Below are positions 36,001 through 45,600 of a DNA stretch of 64,000 bases, in pieces. The notes under the pieces are model-generated. The model was not told where the DNA came from. It made no database searches and was given only the letters and a program-made list of their open reading frames with translations. A program made the position numbers and the translations under genes. Origin of the DNA: Mercurialis annua (lineage: Eukaryota > Streptophyta > Magnoliopsida > Malpighiales > Euphorbiaceae); the NCBI RefSeq assembly GCF_937616625.2, contig NC_065576.1:10480501-10544500 (forward strand). Reading direction: 5' to 3'. How positions within the stretch are numbered: position 1 is the stretch's first letter; each line of letters begins with the position of its first letter.

Positions 36001-39000
36001 AGAAATAAACTCACCTTATCAGGATCCTTCTCATAAACTCCATAAAAAGTTTCCAACAATCCTTCTCTTATGTTTGAACTGATGCTGCATCATCTCAGCA
36101 CAGAAGACAGTCAATACAAAAATTTTAAGGAAACATTGAATTTGCAAAATCTACAGAGAATCAAAGAAGTACCTTCCCATCATGCCAAAATCATAAAAGA
36201 TCAGTCGTCCACCGTTGACATCGTCAACAGCTATATTTCCTGGATGCTGAAGATTAAACATGACAAAGGGTTTCATTAAATGGACATGAGAAATTTGGAA
36301 AGACATTTAGTAATCTTGAATTGCAATTTCCGCATCTTCCATATTTGTTAAATAGAGTAATAATCATCAAAAGACTCATAAAAGCTTTTAAACTACTGAA
36401 AATAGAATAATAAACATCAAATTTACAACAATCTAGTAAGGAGATTCTTTAGTTTCTTTCCTTCTACATGTTCAGGCCCTTTGTTTTGTGATGAAAACTA
36501 AGGAGTGAAATGGAGTCCTAGGAAACGGAACAGTCTATCCAAACACAGCCTTAAGAACTTTAACACCAGAAACTAGAATTCTGCCACAACTTACAGGATC
36601 AGCATGAAAAAAACCATGAGATAGAATTTGTTCCAAGTAAGATTCAACAGCATAGCGGCCCAACCTGCAGCATGTGGCGGAAACAGAACCCAGTTACAAG
36701 TAATAGTCAAACTGACTGTCTCAGTTTAAAAGAGGCATATTATGTTATCAAAATCGTACAATTCGTGATTCGAATCTTACTATTCGATTCGATTCACCCC
36801 CAAATCAATTCGAATCTCTGAGTGAATCTCAAATTAAACTGAATCTATGCCGAATCTATAGTGAATCTTACTGAATCTACGATTCGTGCAATTCATTATG
36901 ATTCCTTAAATTAAACAAAAAAATCAAAAAGATTGATATACCATAAATTAAAAGAGAAAAAAGAAGATTTTAATAAATGCAAATAATTTAGAAAGGAATT
37001 ATCAATTACCCTCTTAACTCAAAATAACCCTTTCAAATACACTGGAGAAACAATAGTTAGTTTGTCAAACACTTTTACTACAATTATTTTAATTTTATTT
37101 GTTAAGAGTCTTAAGACTTTCATGTGTCAAATTATTGTATAGTTCATTTTTTTAGAAATATATTACATTTTACATATATTTTATGCAAGTAAATATTTTT
37201 TTAGATAGTATTAAAAACATAAATCGAATCTTACGATTCGATTCGATTCCTGATTCTCGATTCTCTAATCTAAGCATTTCGATTCTCGATTTGACAACTA
37301 AAATGTCGAACACAGGTTGTTACCTTTTACGATCAACACCCAATTGATCTATAGCTTGTATCTTATTAATTTTGATCCCTGGGACATACTCCATTGTCAG
37401 CACCTACATGGGACGACATCAGTAAAAGAAAGTTATTTTGATTCAGAAACTTAGTATTCATATGTTGAAGCTCATATTAACAGATGCAAACCTGTGGCGT
37501 AGTGAATTCCCAGTAAATTGATGGGACTTTGACATATTCCAGATCTTTGAAATTACTTGCAAATAGTTCTGCATTAGCAGCTTCCTTGGTGTAATCAATC
37601 TCCTGAAAATTGGAACTCACATTAGCTACAACTGCCACAAATAGCAATCCAATACATGCAAGGAAAAAAGAATCTATTCTAGTGATCCAAATATCTTTAA
37701 AATCTGCAAGTTAAAGATTAACTAGAAATATTGTTAAGAATTTATGATTTAAGTCCTACCGACACATAAAGGGTATGGCTTCATGCTGTTACAGTTTTAA
37801 TTTTTCACAAATTTAACCGACCCTGACCACAAGAAGAAAATAACATAGAGAGGAAGAGCAGATCAGAAGGTACTAGTAATTCTGTTGGAGCAATTTCAAA
37901 TAATCCTGTTTTCTCATTATTGTGTCCCATAGTGGATCATCCTTAATTATTAATATTTAAGCAGATACTATTCACATTTTAACTCTAATGATACCCCATT
38001 CTGTTACCATTGCTGGATTATTGGTTTCTGAATTCTGCACAAAATCAAATAACATTAATTACATTGTCCCCCATTTGTCTTTGGTGTGCATCCAATAGAA
38101 CATTTAATTTCAGTTATAACTTGGTCTCACACTCACTACTTGAACCAGCCGTGTTATAACAAAGAAATTGCAAGGGATATTAATTGTTCCACTCAAATAT
38201 AGCATTCATCAATCAATTATACAGCAAGAATAGTACATTCTAATTTGCATTGCCCGGCCAAAGATAATACCGAGGAAATAAAGGGAATTCACCTGATACA
38301 AGACATTAGCACATTCATCATAAATTGCAACCCAATCTCTCTTTGCACCATCTGACTTTGGGTCCACCTTCTGAAGGTATTCTGCTATTACCTAAAAGAA
38401 TGACCAACACGTCCATGTGTTATAGTTTAAACCCTCAAAACTGCTGGAAAAATCAGAAAATGTTCAAGCACCAAGAAAACGAACCCTCAGGTTTTTAAGA
38501 TCAATGTCAAAAAGATCCTTGAGACCAGGTCTTTGCACTTTCACCACAACTTCCTCTCCCTTCAATTTTGCACGATGAACCTGGCCTGTATTTTATAAAT
38601 AGAGTTATAATTTTACACACGCATAAACGAAAAGAAAGATTATTATATAAGCTGTTGCATCACAGGGACTAACAAACAGCATCAAAATTACCAAGACTTG
38701 CAGCAGCAATTGGTTCATAGTCAAACCGATCAAAGATATTATTCAATGGGGCTCCAAGCTCCTCTTCAACTATGGCTAAGGCAGTGTCTGATGGGAAAGG
38801 TGGGACTTGATCCTGCAGAAAAACATCATTTCAGTTCATCCAAAGAGTCACAGAAATATATACCTAACTGGAAAGTAACCCAGTTGAAAGAACATGCAAC
38901 AGAAAATGCCCAAAAAAGTATTGCTACAATAACTGCATTTTCTTAAAAATTCTTAGCCAGAATAATAGACATAACAGATATGAAACAAGCCGGGGAGACA

Positions 39001-40681
39001 TAGATTTGATCACTGGAAAAATCTGGTGAAAAAGAAAAGAAAAAAAAATAGTTTATACCTGTAATTCTGACAGCTGATCAACATATTCCTGAGCAAGAAT
39101 GTCAACTCTAGTGGAGAACTGCTGCCCAATTTTGATGAAAGTAGGACCTAATCTCAATATATTTTCCTTTAACCACTTAGCAAGGGCTTTCCTCTTTAGA
39201 ACTTTTTTTTCCTCTGTCATTCCACCTGCACAGTTCCTCGCAAATTCATACAGAATGAAGTAAAAGGGAAAAATGGAAAGAAATAGACACCATGATTACA
39301 CCTAGAAGGCGAGCATAAAAGAGAAGACATATTATGTGTAAAAAACATGAGTTACACTTGGACATCTCCATCAAAAATAAGACCTGCGATTTCAGTAACA
39401 CAAAGCACCACCAATTAGGGAGCTGTCTGATTGGTATTCTGACTCTTCGGAAATTATGGAGATCTTGAGTTCCACACCGCCACATTCATATCTTTATATA
39501 AGAGTTTATCACCTTTATGGTCATACTGTGTAGCACACTCATTTTGGGCCTCCGATGAATATAATAACAATAAAGCACCAAAACAAAAATATACAAATAA
39601 ATTCACACCAAACTAAACAAACAAAAAAGTTCTAAATTCAACTAAAAGAGAAGTCTGACCAAAATTTAACAATGTAAATTTTAAAATACCATTACAAATC
39701 CACCATCAACAAAAAAAACTGACCTCGATATGAGAACTTCTGGTTATTCAACCAAACTCTGAAGATGAAAGTTATAACAAATCCCCATATTTCTAAAGAC
39801 CTTTGAATTGTGGAATAAGTTTTAAACCTACTCCAACGGCCACCAGGAGCAACAGAAACCTGAAAGACCAACCCGTAGTACATTATCAAAAGATGACATC
39901 AGAGTTCAAAATTCAGATGAAATACAAAGAGAATACACAGCTATTCAGTAGCACTAAAGAATGAAGGTAATCAACACAATACCAATTAATCCTACTACCC
40001 TAAACACTTCACTCAGTCAAGCGTTTCCCTTTCAATAACTATCAGACACTTGGCACTTGGCGTTTGGGACAGGAAACTTCATTTTTATTAGGAAACCTTA
40101 AAATGACACCATTTCGCAGAGTCTGTGTCCAAGTGTCTTGTTTCCCTGTGCCGGTGTCCGTTCGACAAACAATTTCTATTCAATTATTATAGTTAATAAA
40201 AAAATAATACCTCAACTTGCTGCTGCTGATCAGCTTTCTTAAACCAAGCGTCTTCTTTCCCAATCTCTTCAATTCTCTTTCTCCTACCAACCTCCTTCGA
40301 AAACTCCGCCGCAGCATTTTGATCTCCCTCAACAACCACCACTTCAGCAGACGAAGCGACGCCGTTTCCTCCATTTACATACTTTACCAAACTGCCATTA
40401 CTATTATAAGAAGATGAAGCAGAGCCGTTTCCATTCACTTGTTTCAACAGCTCTCTTTCCTTCTCATCAATCAACAAAATCTCCTCTCTGATACTACTGC
40501 CCCGAACTCTAGTCGCCACCGTCCGGAGACGGAGAGCGGCGGTTTTAGCCGGAACTCTAGAGAGAGAATAGTTTCTAGAGAGAGAGAATCTGTGCTTTGA
40601 ATTAGCAGTTGTTTTTGGAGAAATGAAACTGAGGTCTGGTAGTGTTAGTGAAGTAGAAGAAGCAGAAGCAGAAACTGCCAT
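27032..40681 (-). CDS. Plastid ABC1K/aarF-type atypical kinase (ABC1K8/OSA1-like)
   Basis: Twenty exons join in phase to 758 residues, all with GT/AG borders: 40211-40681, 39724-39859, 39059-39225, 38692-38812, 38485-38585, 38293-38391, 37492-37602, 37324-37403, 36595-36664, 36173-36246, 36015-36084, 35782-35870, 35044-35168, 34794-34874, 34651-34711, 34473-34527, 34264-34362, 33221-33310, 27246-27305, 27032-27148. The N-terminus is Ser/Thr-rich like a chloroplast transit peptide. Family motifs are KIGQ (234-237), the Ala-rich loop AAASLGQVHR (294-303), Lys314, EID (366-368), HADPHPGN (449-456) and DFG (471-473). Two hydrophobic stretches close the protein (about 701-745). Length and the C-terminal region fit Arabidopsis ABC1K8/OSA1 (761 aa by memory) better than the shorter ABC1K7. 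In Arabidopsis these are plastid-envelope proteins linked to stress and iron/lipid homeostasis. The intron between exons 18 and 19 is 5.9 kb because a copia element sits in it. Confidence 0.95.
28073..28077. repeat. Target site duplication GAGTG, left
   Basis: GAGTG immediately before the 5' LTR, identical to 32928-32932. This proves the copia insertion site. Confidence 0.93.
28078..28291 (+). repeat. 5' LTR of the copia element (214 bp)
   Basis: It starts TGTGGGAAATATGAG and ends CTGGTTTCA. Identical to the 3' LTR except that it lacks three bases near GATAATGAATT. Confidence 0.96.
28292..28304 (+). other. Primer-binding site of the copia element
   Basis: TGGTATCAGAGCC follows the LTR directly, the usual initiator tRNA-Met complement. 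Confidence 0.93.
28351..32703 (+). CDS. Ty1/copia Gag-Pol polyprotein, intact
   Basis: One uninterrupted frame of 1450 codons from ATG 28351. A seven-codon upstream extension would begin with TTG at 28330 and is less likely. In order: gag with the LNGSNFREW region, a CCHC knuckle ([14 protein letters not shown], near residue 270), protease DTGAS (near residue 371), integrase HHCC with [11 protein letters not shown] and CDYCILAK, catalytic HSDVWGP and SDNGREY, RT with YVDDM (near 1135), and RNase H ending with SSAEAEYRA and [10 protein letters not shown]. All enzymatic signatures I looked for are present and no stop or shift was found, so the protein could be functional. It ends at TGA 32701-32703, touching the purine tract. 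It is antisense to the surrounding ABC1K gene. Confidence 0.96.
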   Translation: MANSTTYSTESTGNPIVSNPQYIAPSDNASFQITSHKLNGSNFREWYQSILLVMKGRGKMGYLTGVNTAPPLESAKYSTWEAENSIVMAWLINSMDQRIGRLYLFYQTAKEIWDAVKEMYSDLEDISQSFEIRSKIRNTRQSTSSVTEYFNTLSELWQEIDLFHNINWKCPDDGVLYSKMLEKDRIFDFLQGLNQDLDDVRGRILGMKPLPTSKEAFAEVRREETRRKVMSLPSQSAAIETAAQGSALATNRYSEEKDAKGAFGKDVWRCEHCKKPYHTKDTCWDLHGTPLDWKPRTQRRKKVYVTEITTSSTPQLFTDEQMEVLRKMVNSSSELSKSAPSNSRGSTALTTHKGIVSLFSCKDVCETWIVDTGASDHMTGSRSKINNYRSCKEKVGITVADGSVSSAKGRGNIEVNGLNLRSVLHVPNLKCNLLSVSKLTKGLNCSVTFFPSYCTFQDLSSGRTIGNAEERNGLYYLSDVIPSVSFKSYASLSVSSDSNIQLLHKRLGHPSFSYLKHLYPQLFINKDPLSFHCDYCILAKQTRASYPPHAYKPSNPFHLIHSDVWGPSRVLSLTGERWFVTFIDDHTRVCWVYLMKEKSEVTKIFKQFHKIVTNVFQSSIHILRSDNGREYFSNELNEYLQKNGIIHQSSCAYTPQQNGIAERKNRHLLEVARSIMFASHVPNCFWGEAITTSAFLINRVPSKNLKYQTPLSKLLSIFPSSRIYNSLEPRVFGCVAYVHNVQPNRGKLDPKALKCVFLGYSPTKKGYKCYHPPTKRFFITYDVSFVENQTFYSQISLQGMNDNQGEKHWDPFSATISLPLPTSIIPSDIVQAGEPNISADPKPILMYSRRAPTQTQESNQMAGPSTTNNQEEDGGDNQEEDETYHENEEHTNDLDLPIAMRKGVRSNAKNFKYPISDYVAYSKLSGNFKAFTVKIDEIQIPKNIHEALQDQNWKNAVLEEMKALNENNTWEMVQLPEGKRVVGSRWVFTVKYKPDGSVDRHKARLVAQGFTQTYGIDYEETFAPVAKLNSIRVLLSIAANLDWKLHQLDVKNAFLHGMLEEEVYMRAPPGFEVEKGSDKVCKLNKSLYGLKQSPRAWFTKFSSVMKSFGYNQGHADHTLFVKKNESGKQAILIVYVDDMVITGNDELEIENLKKRLQAEFLVKDLGELKYFLGMEVARSRKGIFISQRKYVLDLLKETGKLGCKPSSTPLERHWKHKISEDDPPVNRESYQHLVGKLIYLSLTRPDIAFSVSTISQFMHAPTKRHMEAANQILRYLKGSPGKGLLFKKTEIRDVGFSDSDWAGGNDSKSTTGYCTKVWGNLVTWRSKKQSVVARSSAEAEYRAIAQATCELIWIQKLLTDLNMPITGPMKLFSDSKSTISVVHNPVQHDRMKHVRIDRSFIKNEIENGTIALSYTPTMSQEADVLTKALQKSSFNLCVSKLGMIDIYSPT
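32702..32710 (+). other. Polypurine tract of the copia element
   Basis: GAGGGGGAG stands immediately before the 3' LTR and overlaps the stop codon, as needed for plus-strand priming. Confidence 0.9.
32711..32927 (+). repeat. 3' LTR of the copia element (217 bp)
   Basis: The same sequence as 28078-28291 with an extra three bases (GATAATAATG). Followed by GAGTG. Confidence 0.96.
32928..32932. repeat. Target site duplication GAGTG, right
   Basis: Identical to 28073-28077. Confidence 0.93.
33400..34236. mobile_element. hAT-like MITE in an ABC1K intron, with a nested MITE
   Basis: The ends TGGCAATGGGT (33401) and ACCCATTGCTA (about 34235) are inverted, and both flanks repeat the GGGTA/TACCC style of AT-poor hAT MITEs. 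Between 33713 and 34091 lies another inverted-ended unit. No target duplication was confirmed. It lies in the intron between exons 17 and 18. Confidence 0.55.
33713..34091. mobile_element. Nested AT-rich MITE with long inverted repeats
   Basis: It begins AAGGCCAAACTATTTTTAAA and ends with TTTTAAAAGTGATTGTGCC. The arms pair over about 100 bases, with repeated CAAACTTTTGCGTC-type blocks. No coding region. Confidence 0.55.
36742..37300. mobile_element. Possible MITE with GATTCGATTC repeats in an ABC1K intron
   Basis: In the intron between exons 8 and 9. The left end GTTATCAAAATCG is roughly inverse to the right end CGATTTGACAAC. Inside are many GAATC/GATTCG words in both orientations. No target duplication was confirmed. 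Confidence 0.45.
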
Positions 40682-41315
40682 ATCAATGGCGATTACTTAA
40701 GCTTCTGAAATTAAGAAACAAAAGTAAAATTAAATTAAAACCCTAAAATTGTGACATTGGTGTGAGGAAGATGAAGAAAATTGAAGGAGAAGGAGACAGA
40801 TTGAATTAAATTATTTATTGAGATGAAAATAAAAATAAGTGAAGGAAAAAGGAGGGAAAAATAAGGGGTGAAGGATAATCGGACACGTGGCAAATGTGTA
40901 GATCAGTAAAGTGGAAAGCTCTGTGATTCTATTGGTTGAGAGAGTTAGAACTTAGAAGAGTTGATGTAAGCCACAAAAGATTATTTTGTCTGTGTTAGAA
41001 TTATTTTTGACACCTTTATTTTCTTATATATATATAATTTGGGGAGGGGAGCGCTTGTAGAAGGAAACGAATCCATGATCTAGCAGTTTACTGTTCAGCG
41101 CTTATAACATTTGAACTATAACTCATTGGTATGACACCTTTAGTTTATTTAGCTTACAACTGCTTTTTTCTTTTATTTTAAGAAAAACCCTTTTAATCCA
41201 AAATTTTCATGGAAAAAAAAAAGATTATATTTCATATCTTTGACACCATCAACCCATTATGATATTCAAATATGAAACCTTTAAATTTACTCTAATGTCT
41301 AACATCATTTTTTTA
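40682..41315. other. 5' flank of the ABC1K gene
   Basis: Contains the likely 5' UTR and promoter (minus direction) of the ABC1K gene. The motif ACACGTGGC at 40884-40892 resembles a G-box/ABRE and could respond to light or ABA, which is an inference only. No other gene is visible. Confidence 0.45.
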
Positions 41316-41821
41316 AGGCCTAATTACTCAAAAACCCCTCATCTTTAAACTTTTTTTCAATTCCACCCCGACGTTGAAAATTTGTCAATTTTACCCACTT
41401 TTGAATTTTCCGTTTTCAATTGTACCCCAATATTTTAATTTTTGTTAATTTTTTTACTTAAATGATGAAATCATTCAATTAATTAAGTCTAAACATGAAA
41501 TTAAATTCTTTTTTATTCAAAAAAGTACAAATAAGTCCTTTATTTTTAAAAACTAACTAAAAACCATAATCAAATTAACACTAATTTAAATTCTTAATTA
41601 ATTTAACTAAATTTAAATAAATTTTAAAAATATACAATTAATATATGTGAGACATGGAGAATGTTTTAAACAAATTTCCAAACGCAAAAGACGTTAATTT
41701 AATTTTTCAGGGTACAATTGAAACACAAAAATACAAAATAGGGTAAAATTGACAAATTTTCAACGTCGGGGTATGATTGAAAAGGGGCTAAAAGGTCGGG
41801 GTTTTTTTAAGACATTAGGCC
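41316..41821. mobile_element. Long-TIR MITE, copy 2
   Basis: Reverse-orientation copy of 16515-17019: AAGGCCTAATTACTCAAAAA at the left and GACATTAGGCCT at the right, with the AACGTCGGGGT blocks near both ends. The two copies agree base for base over long stretches, so the family moved or amplified fairly recently. No open frame. Confidence 0.8.
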
Positions 41822-42094
41822 TATTTTTAAAAATACCATTATCTTTTCTATTTATTAACTTTTATTTATCAATTTTCTAAATCAAACAATATATGCATGT
41901 ATATTATTATGCGTATCTATACATGGCGTAATGCTTATTGTATCAAGTCGGGGACTCGGGAAATTTTTAAGGTGAACAAAATATTAAGTGATATTTATTC
42001 TATATATAATTTCGCAAAAGTGGATATAATGTAAAATTAAAGGTAGATAAGATAAAATAGCAAGGTGGGCAAAACTATGTTATTAGATTTTAAG

Positions 42095-42375
42095 ATTACA
42101 CGTTTTTTCATTTTAATCACGCCGTTTAGATTTTCTCACTTTCATGCACAAACTACCATTTTTTCTCAAATTCATACACGGTGTTGAGGTGTCACGGCTC
42201 TATTGGTGTAATTCGCTGAGGTGGAGGTCATTTTACACCGATGAACAAGTGTCACCTCAGCGTTGTGTATAAATTTGAGAAAAAAATAATAGTTTGTGCA
42301 TTGAAAATGAAAAAATTTAAACTACGTGATTAAAATAAAAAAACGTGTAAAGTTCGTGATTTTTTTTGACATTAA
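42095..42375. mobile_element. Hairpin-like MITE 3' of SERK
   Basis: The left arm (TTACACGTTTTTTCATTTTA...) and the right arm (TTAAAATAAAAAAACGTGTAA...) pair over about 100 bases, with a small loop around the GTGTCACGGCTC region. One related single arm appears at 57552. No coding region. Confidence 0.6.
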
Positions 42376-42691
42376 CCCTAAATTTTATATTAATGATATA
42401 GCTTAAAATTTTAAATTTATAAAGTGGATAATTGCACAACATAAAAGCCTCCCATGATGAGTAGTACTAATATAAAAGTGCACTATGGGGTTATCTTAAA
42501 AAATGAAAGAAAGAACACTGAGGACATACAAATTTCTGATGTTGAAGTCTAAATATATAATCTAAGTCCATCTTACAAAAATTAGAAAGAGCACAAGAGC
42601 AATCTATACGTACAATAAATGCACAAAACGTAATTCACATAATACATTCGGACAAAATATGAGTAAAAAATAGTAAATTAGTAGTTTTCTC

Positions 42692-45600
42692 TTATCTCGG
42701 ACCTGACAATTCCACGGCATGGAGGTTCTCAGTGGAGTCGAGGATCCATTCAGAGCTTCGGGATGGAGCTAAATCGTTCTCTTGACGAACTACCTCTACC
42801 TTTTGCCACTCTTCCCATCTTTCAGCCAACCCATCACCTTCGAGCATTCTCACAACCTCGGCCATCTTAGGCCGCTCCATTGGGGAGCTTTGGGTGCAGA
42901 GCAATGCTACTTGGATTAGCTGTTCTACTTCAGTGTCCACATAATTGGTTTGCAGGTCTGGATCAACAAGCATTTCCAACTTCTTCTCTTTTAGAAGGGC
43001 TTTAACCTGCAAAACATGCGGATATGTGAGCAACCATGCAAGTAATACTAAATGAGACGTCAACATAATGAAATTTCTTTTGACTTTAAGTCACATTATC
43101 GAGATCTATATTTCGGCATTTTGTTTCCATTTCAGGAAATGCCTCTAAAATTCCAAGACTTTGTATTTATAAAAAAAATTGTAAGAAATTGTGTTTCACC
43201 GTTTTGTTACTTTTTATTTCAGTACAACATAGTTGAACAATAAAGAAAAGTGAAAAAACTTAATAGGAAATGAAAGTAATGAAACATCAAACATGAATTA
43301 GCACAAGTCAATACTATAATATTAGCATTGTTCATTCTAATACTGATCATATAATATCCATCACTGGATGATGAATGCATAAGAATATTAAATTGATTCA
43401 TGCAGACAAAATTAGATAAGAATTCATCTGATAAATAATACATAGGAAGGAAAGCACTGAGTGCATTACCCAATCGAGCAGCATAACATCATCATCATTT
43501 GCGAGCCTTGCAAGATCAAATGCTCTCTGCCCAGTGATTAGCTCTAAAAGCATGATCCCGTAACCAAAAACATCAGTCTTCTCTGATGATTTTCCAGTAG
43601 AGAGATACTCTGGAGCTATATGACCAATTGTCCCCCGTACAGCAGTTGTTACATGGGTATCTTTATAGTCCATGAGTTTAGCCAACCCAAAGTCGCCAAC
43701 AACGGCCTCAAACTCCTCGTCCAATAATATATTTGCAGCTTTCACATCACGATGAATAATCTTTGGATCACAATGATCATGTAAATAAGAAAGGCCTCTT
43801 GCAGACCCTAATGCAATTCTCTTCCTTGTTGGCCAGTCAAGAGGGGGTTCTGATGGGGGACGTTCTATACAAATGAAAGAAAAAAGATCATTTGTCCTCC
43901 ATTTGTACATAGCAAAGGAATACTTCTGTTATAAAATTTGATTTTAGTTATTCTCTGTGTAAGACAGCAGAGGCATGAGCCAGCAGAAACCAAAAGGATC
44001 TCTTTGGCATTGTTCCATAAACATTTTGCAAGGTAAATTTCACATGTTTCAGTGTTTAAGTTTAGTAAAAATATTACAAAACAAAGAGTGAACTAATACA
44101 AACGGGATAAGGCTAATGGGTCGAGTGGTTGATAGGATAGTGATGATAAAATTTTGCTTGAGAAAAAGGATCCTTTTTGAACAAAGATATCAATTTTGCT
44201 CTAATCAATCACTTAGGCACCGTTTGGATTGATGGATTCTAAACGATGGATTCTAAACAATCCATGGATTTGGACAAAATCCATCGTTTGTCTAGAAAAA
44301 AAATTAATAGAATCCATGGATTTATAAATTCCCTCATTTTCTACAATCCATCATTTTTGAGGGTTTTGATTTCCCACTTACTAGGTGGGAAAGTCCAAAT
44401 CCACCATTTTTTATAGATGATGGATTGTTGTACTATTTATTATTTTCCATAAATAATATTAAAAATCCATTGATTTTATATTCAATCCAAACGATGGAAT
44501 TTTAAAATCTATGGATTTAAATTCCATTGATTTAAAATCCATCGATTTTGCTAAAATCCATGGATTGTAAAAACCCTCAATCCAAACGGTGCCTTAAAGA
44601 ATAGTTTATACTTTTAGTAAACAGTTTTTTCTCTTCTTTCGAGCGTATATAAAGAAACAGGATGCATTAACATGGCAAGTTTTGATAATAAAAGACCAAC
44701 GGTACCAAAATCAAGCTAACAAGCAGTACCTCTTAGACATGATGCAACGCTTCCATTAGCCATGTATGGATAAACAAGCAGTCGTTCAGTTGGTGTCATG
44801 CAAAATCCACGCAGCCGAAGGAGATTCCGATGGACAGCCATGCTGATCATTTCAACTTCTGTTTGAAATTGCAATTCTCCTCCTGGTGTTCGCTCCTCTT
44901 TAAGTCTTTTTACTGCCACCAATGTGCCATCAGCCAAGCGTCCTTTGTACACCTTACCAAATCCACCCCTGCCCAGAATGTTCTTATTGGTAAAAGTATC
45001 TGTTGCAACTTGAAGTTCTCGCAGGGAAAACCTTTTAAGCTGTCCCAAGTGAAGTTCAGGATCTTCCTCACCTGAAAAAAAAACGAAAGTCAAAATCAAA
45101 TTCTAGTTGCAGATTTTGCAGCTAATCTACTTTGAACATGAAACCAACCAGGTACGTCAAAGAAATGATCTGGTGGCTTCCTTCTCTTCCAATATGCAAA
45201 CCAAATAGCAGGAGCAGCAAACAGTAAAGCAGCACCAGCAGCCACTCCCCCAGCAATTGCTCCAGTGGGGCTATTTTCTCCTGAAATCATTATATAATTA
45301 TCATCCTCTCATTGTTATAGAACTCAACCCAGCATTTGGAACTCACTTAAATCAATTTCACATGTAAATTCCATTTCCTATCAAGCTAGCATCGGTAGGC
45401 AAAAATCGGAAAGAATATTCAACTCCATTGCATTGTCTAATGCTTTTTATGCATTGGTCAGTGTACAGCTTGAAGCGAAACAGTAGATTCTGTAATGCCT
45501 TTCCTTTTCTTTTTCTTTTTTTGAATTCAGCAATGTCTTTACATGCTTATCCTTGGAATATCATATTACGTCCAAGCAACAAGAAAATTTGGGCTATGGG

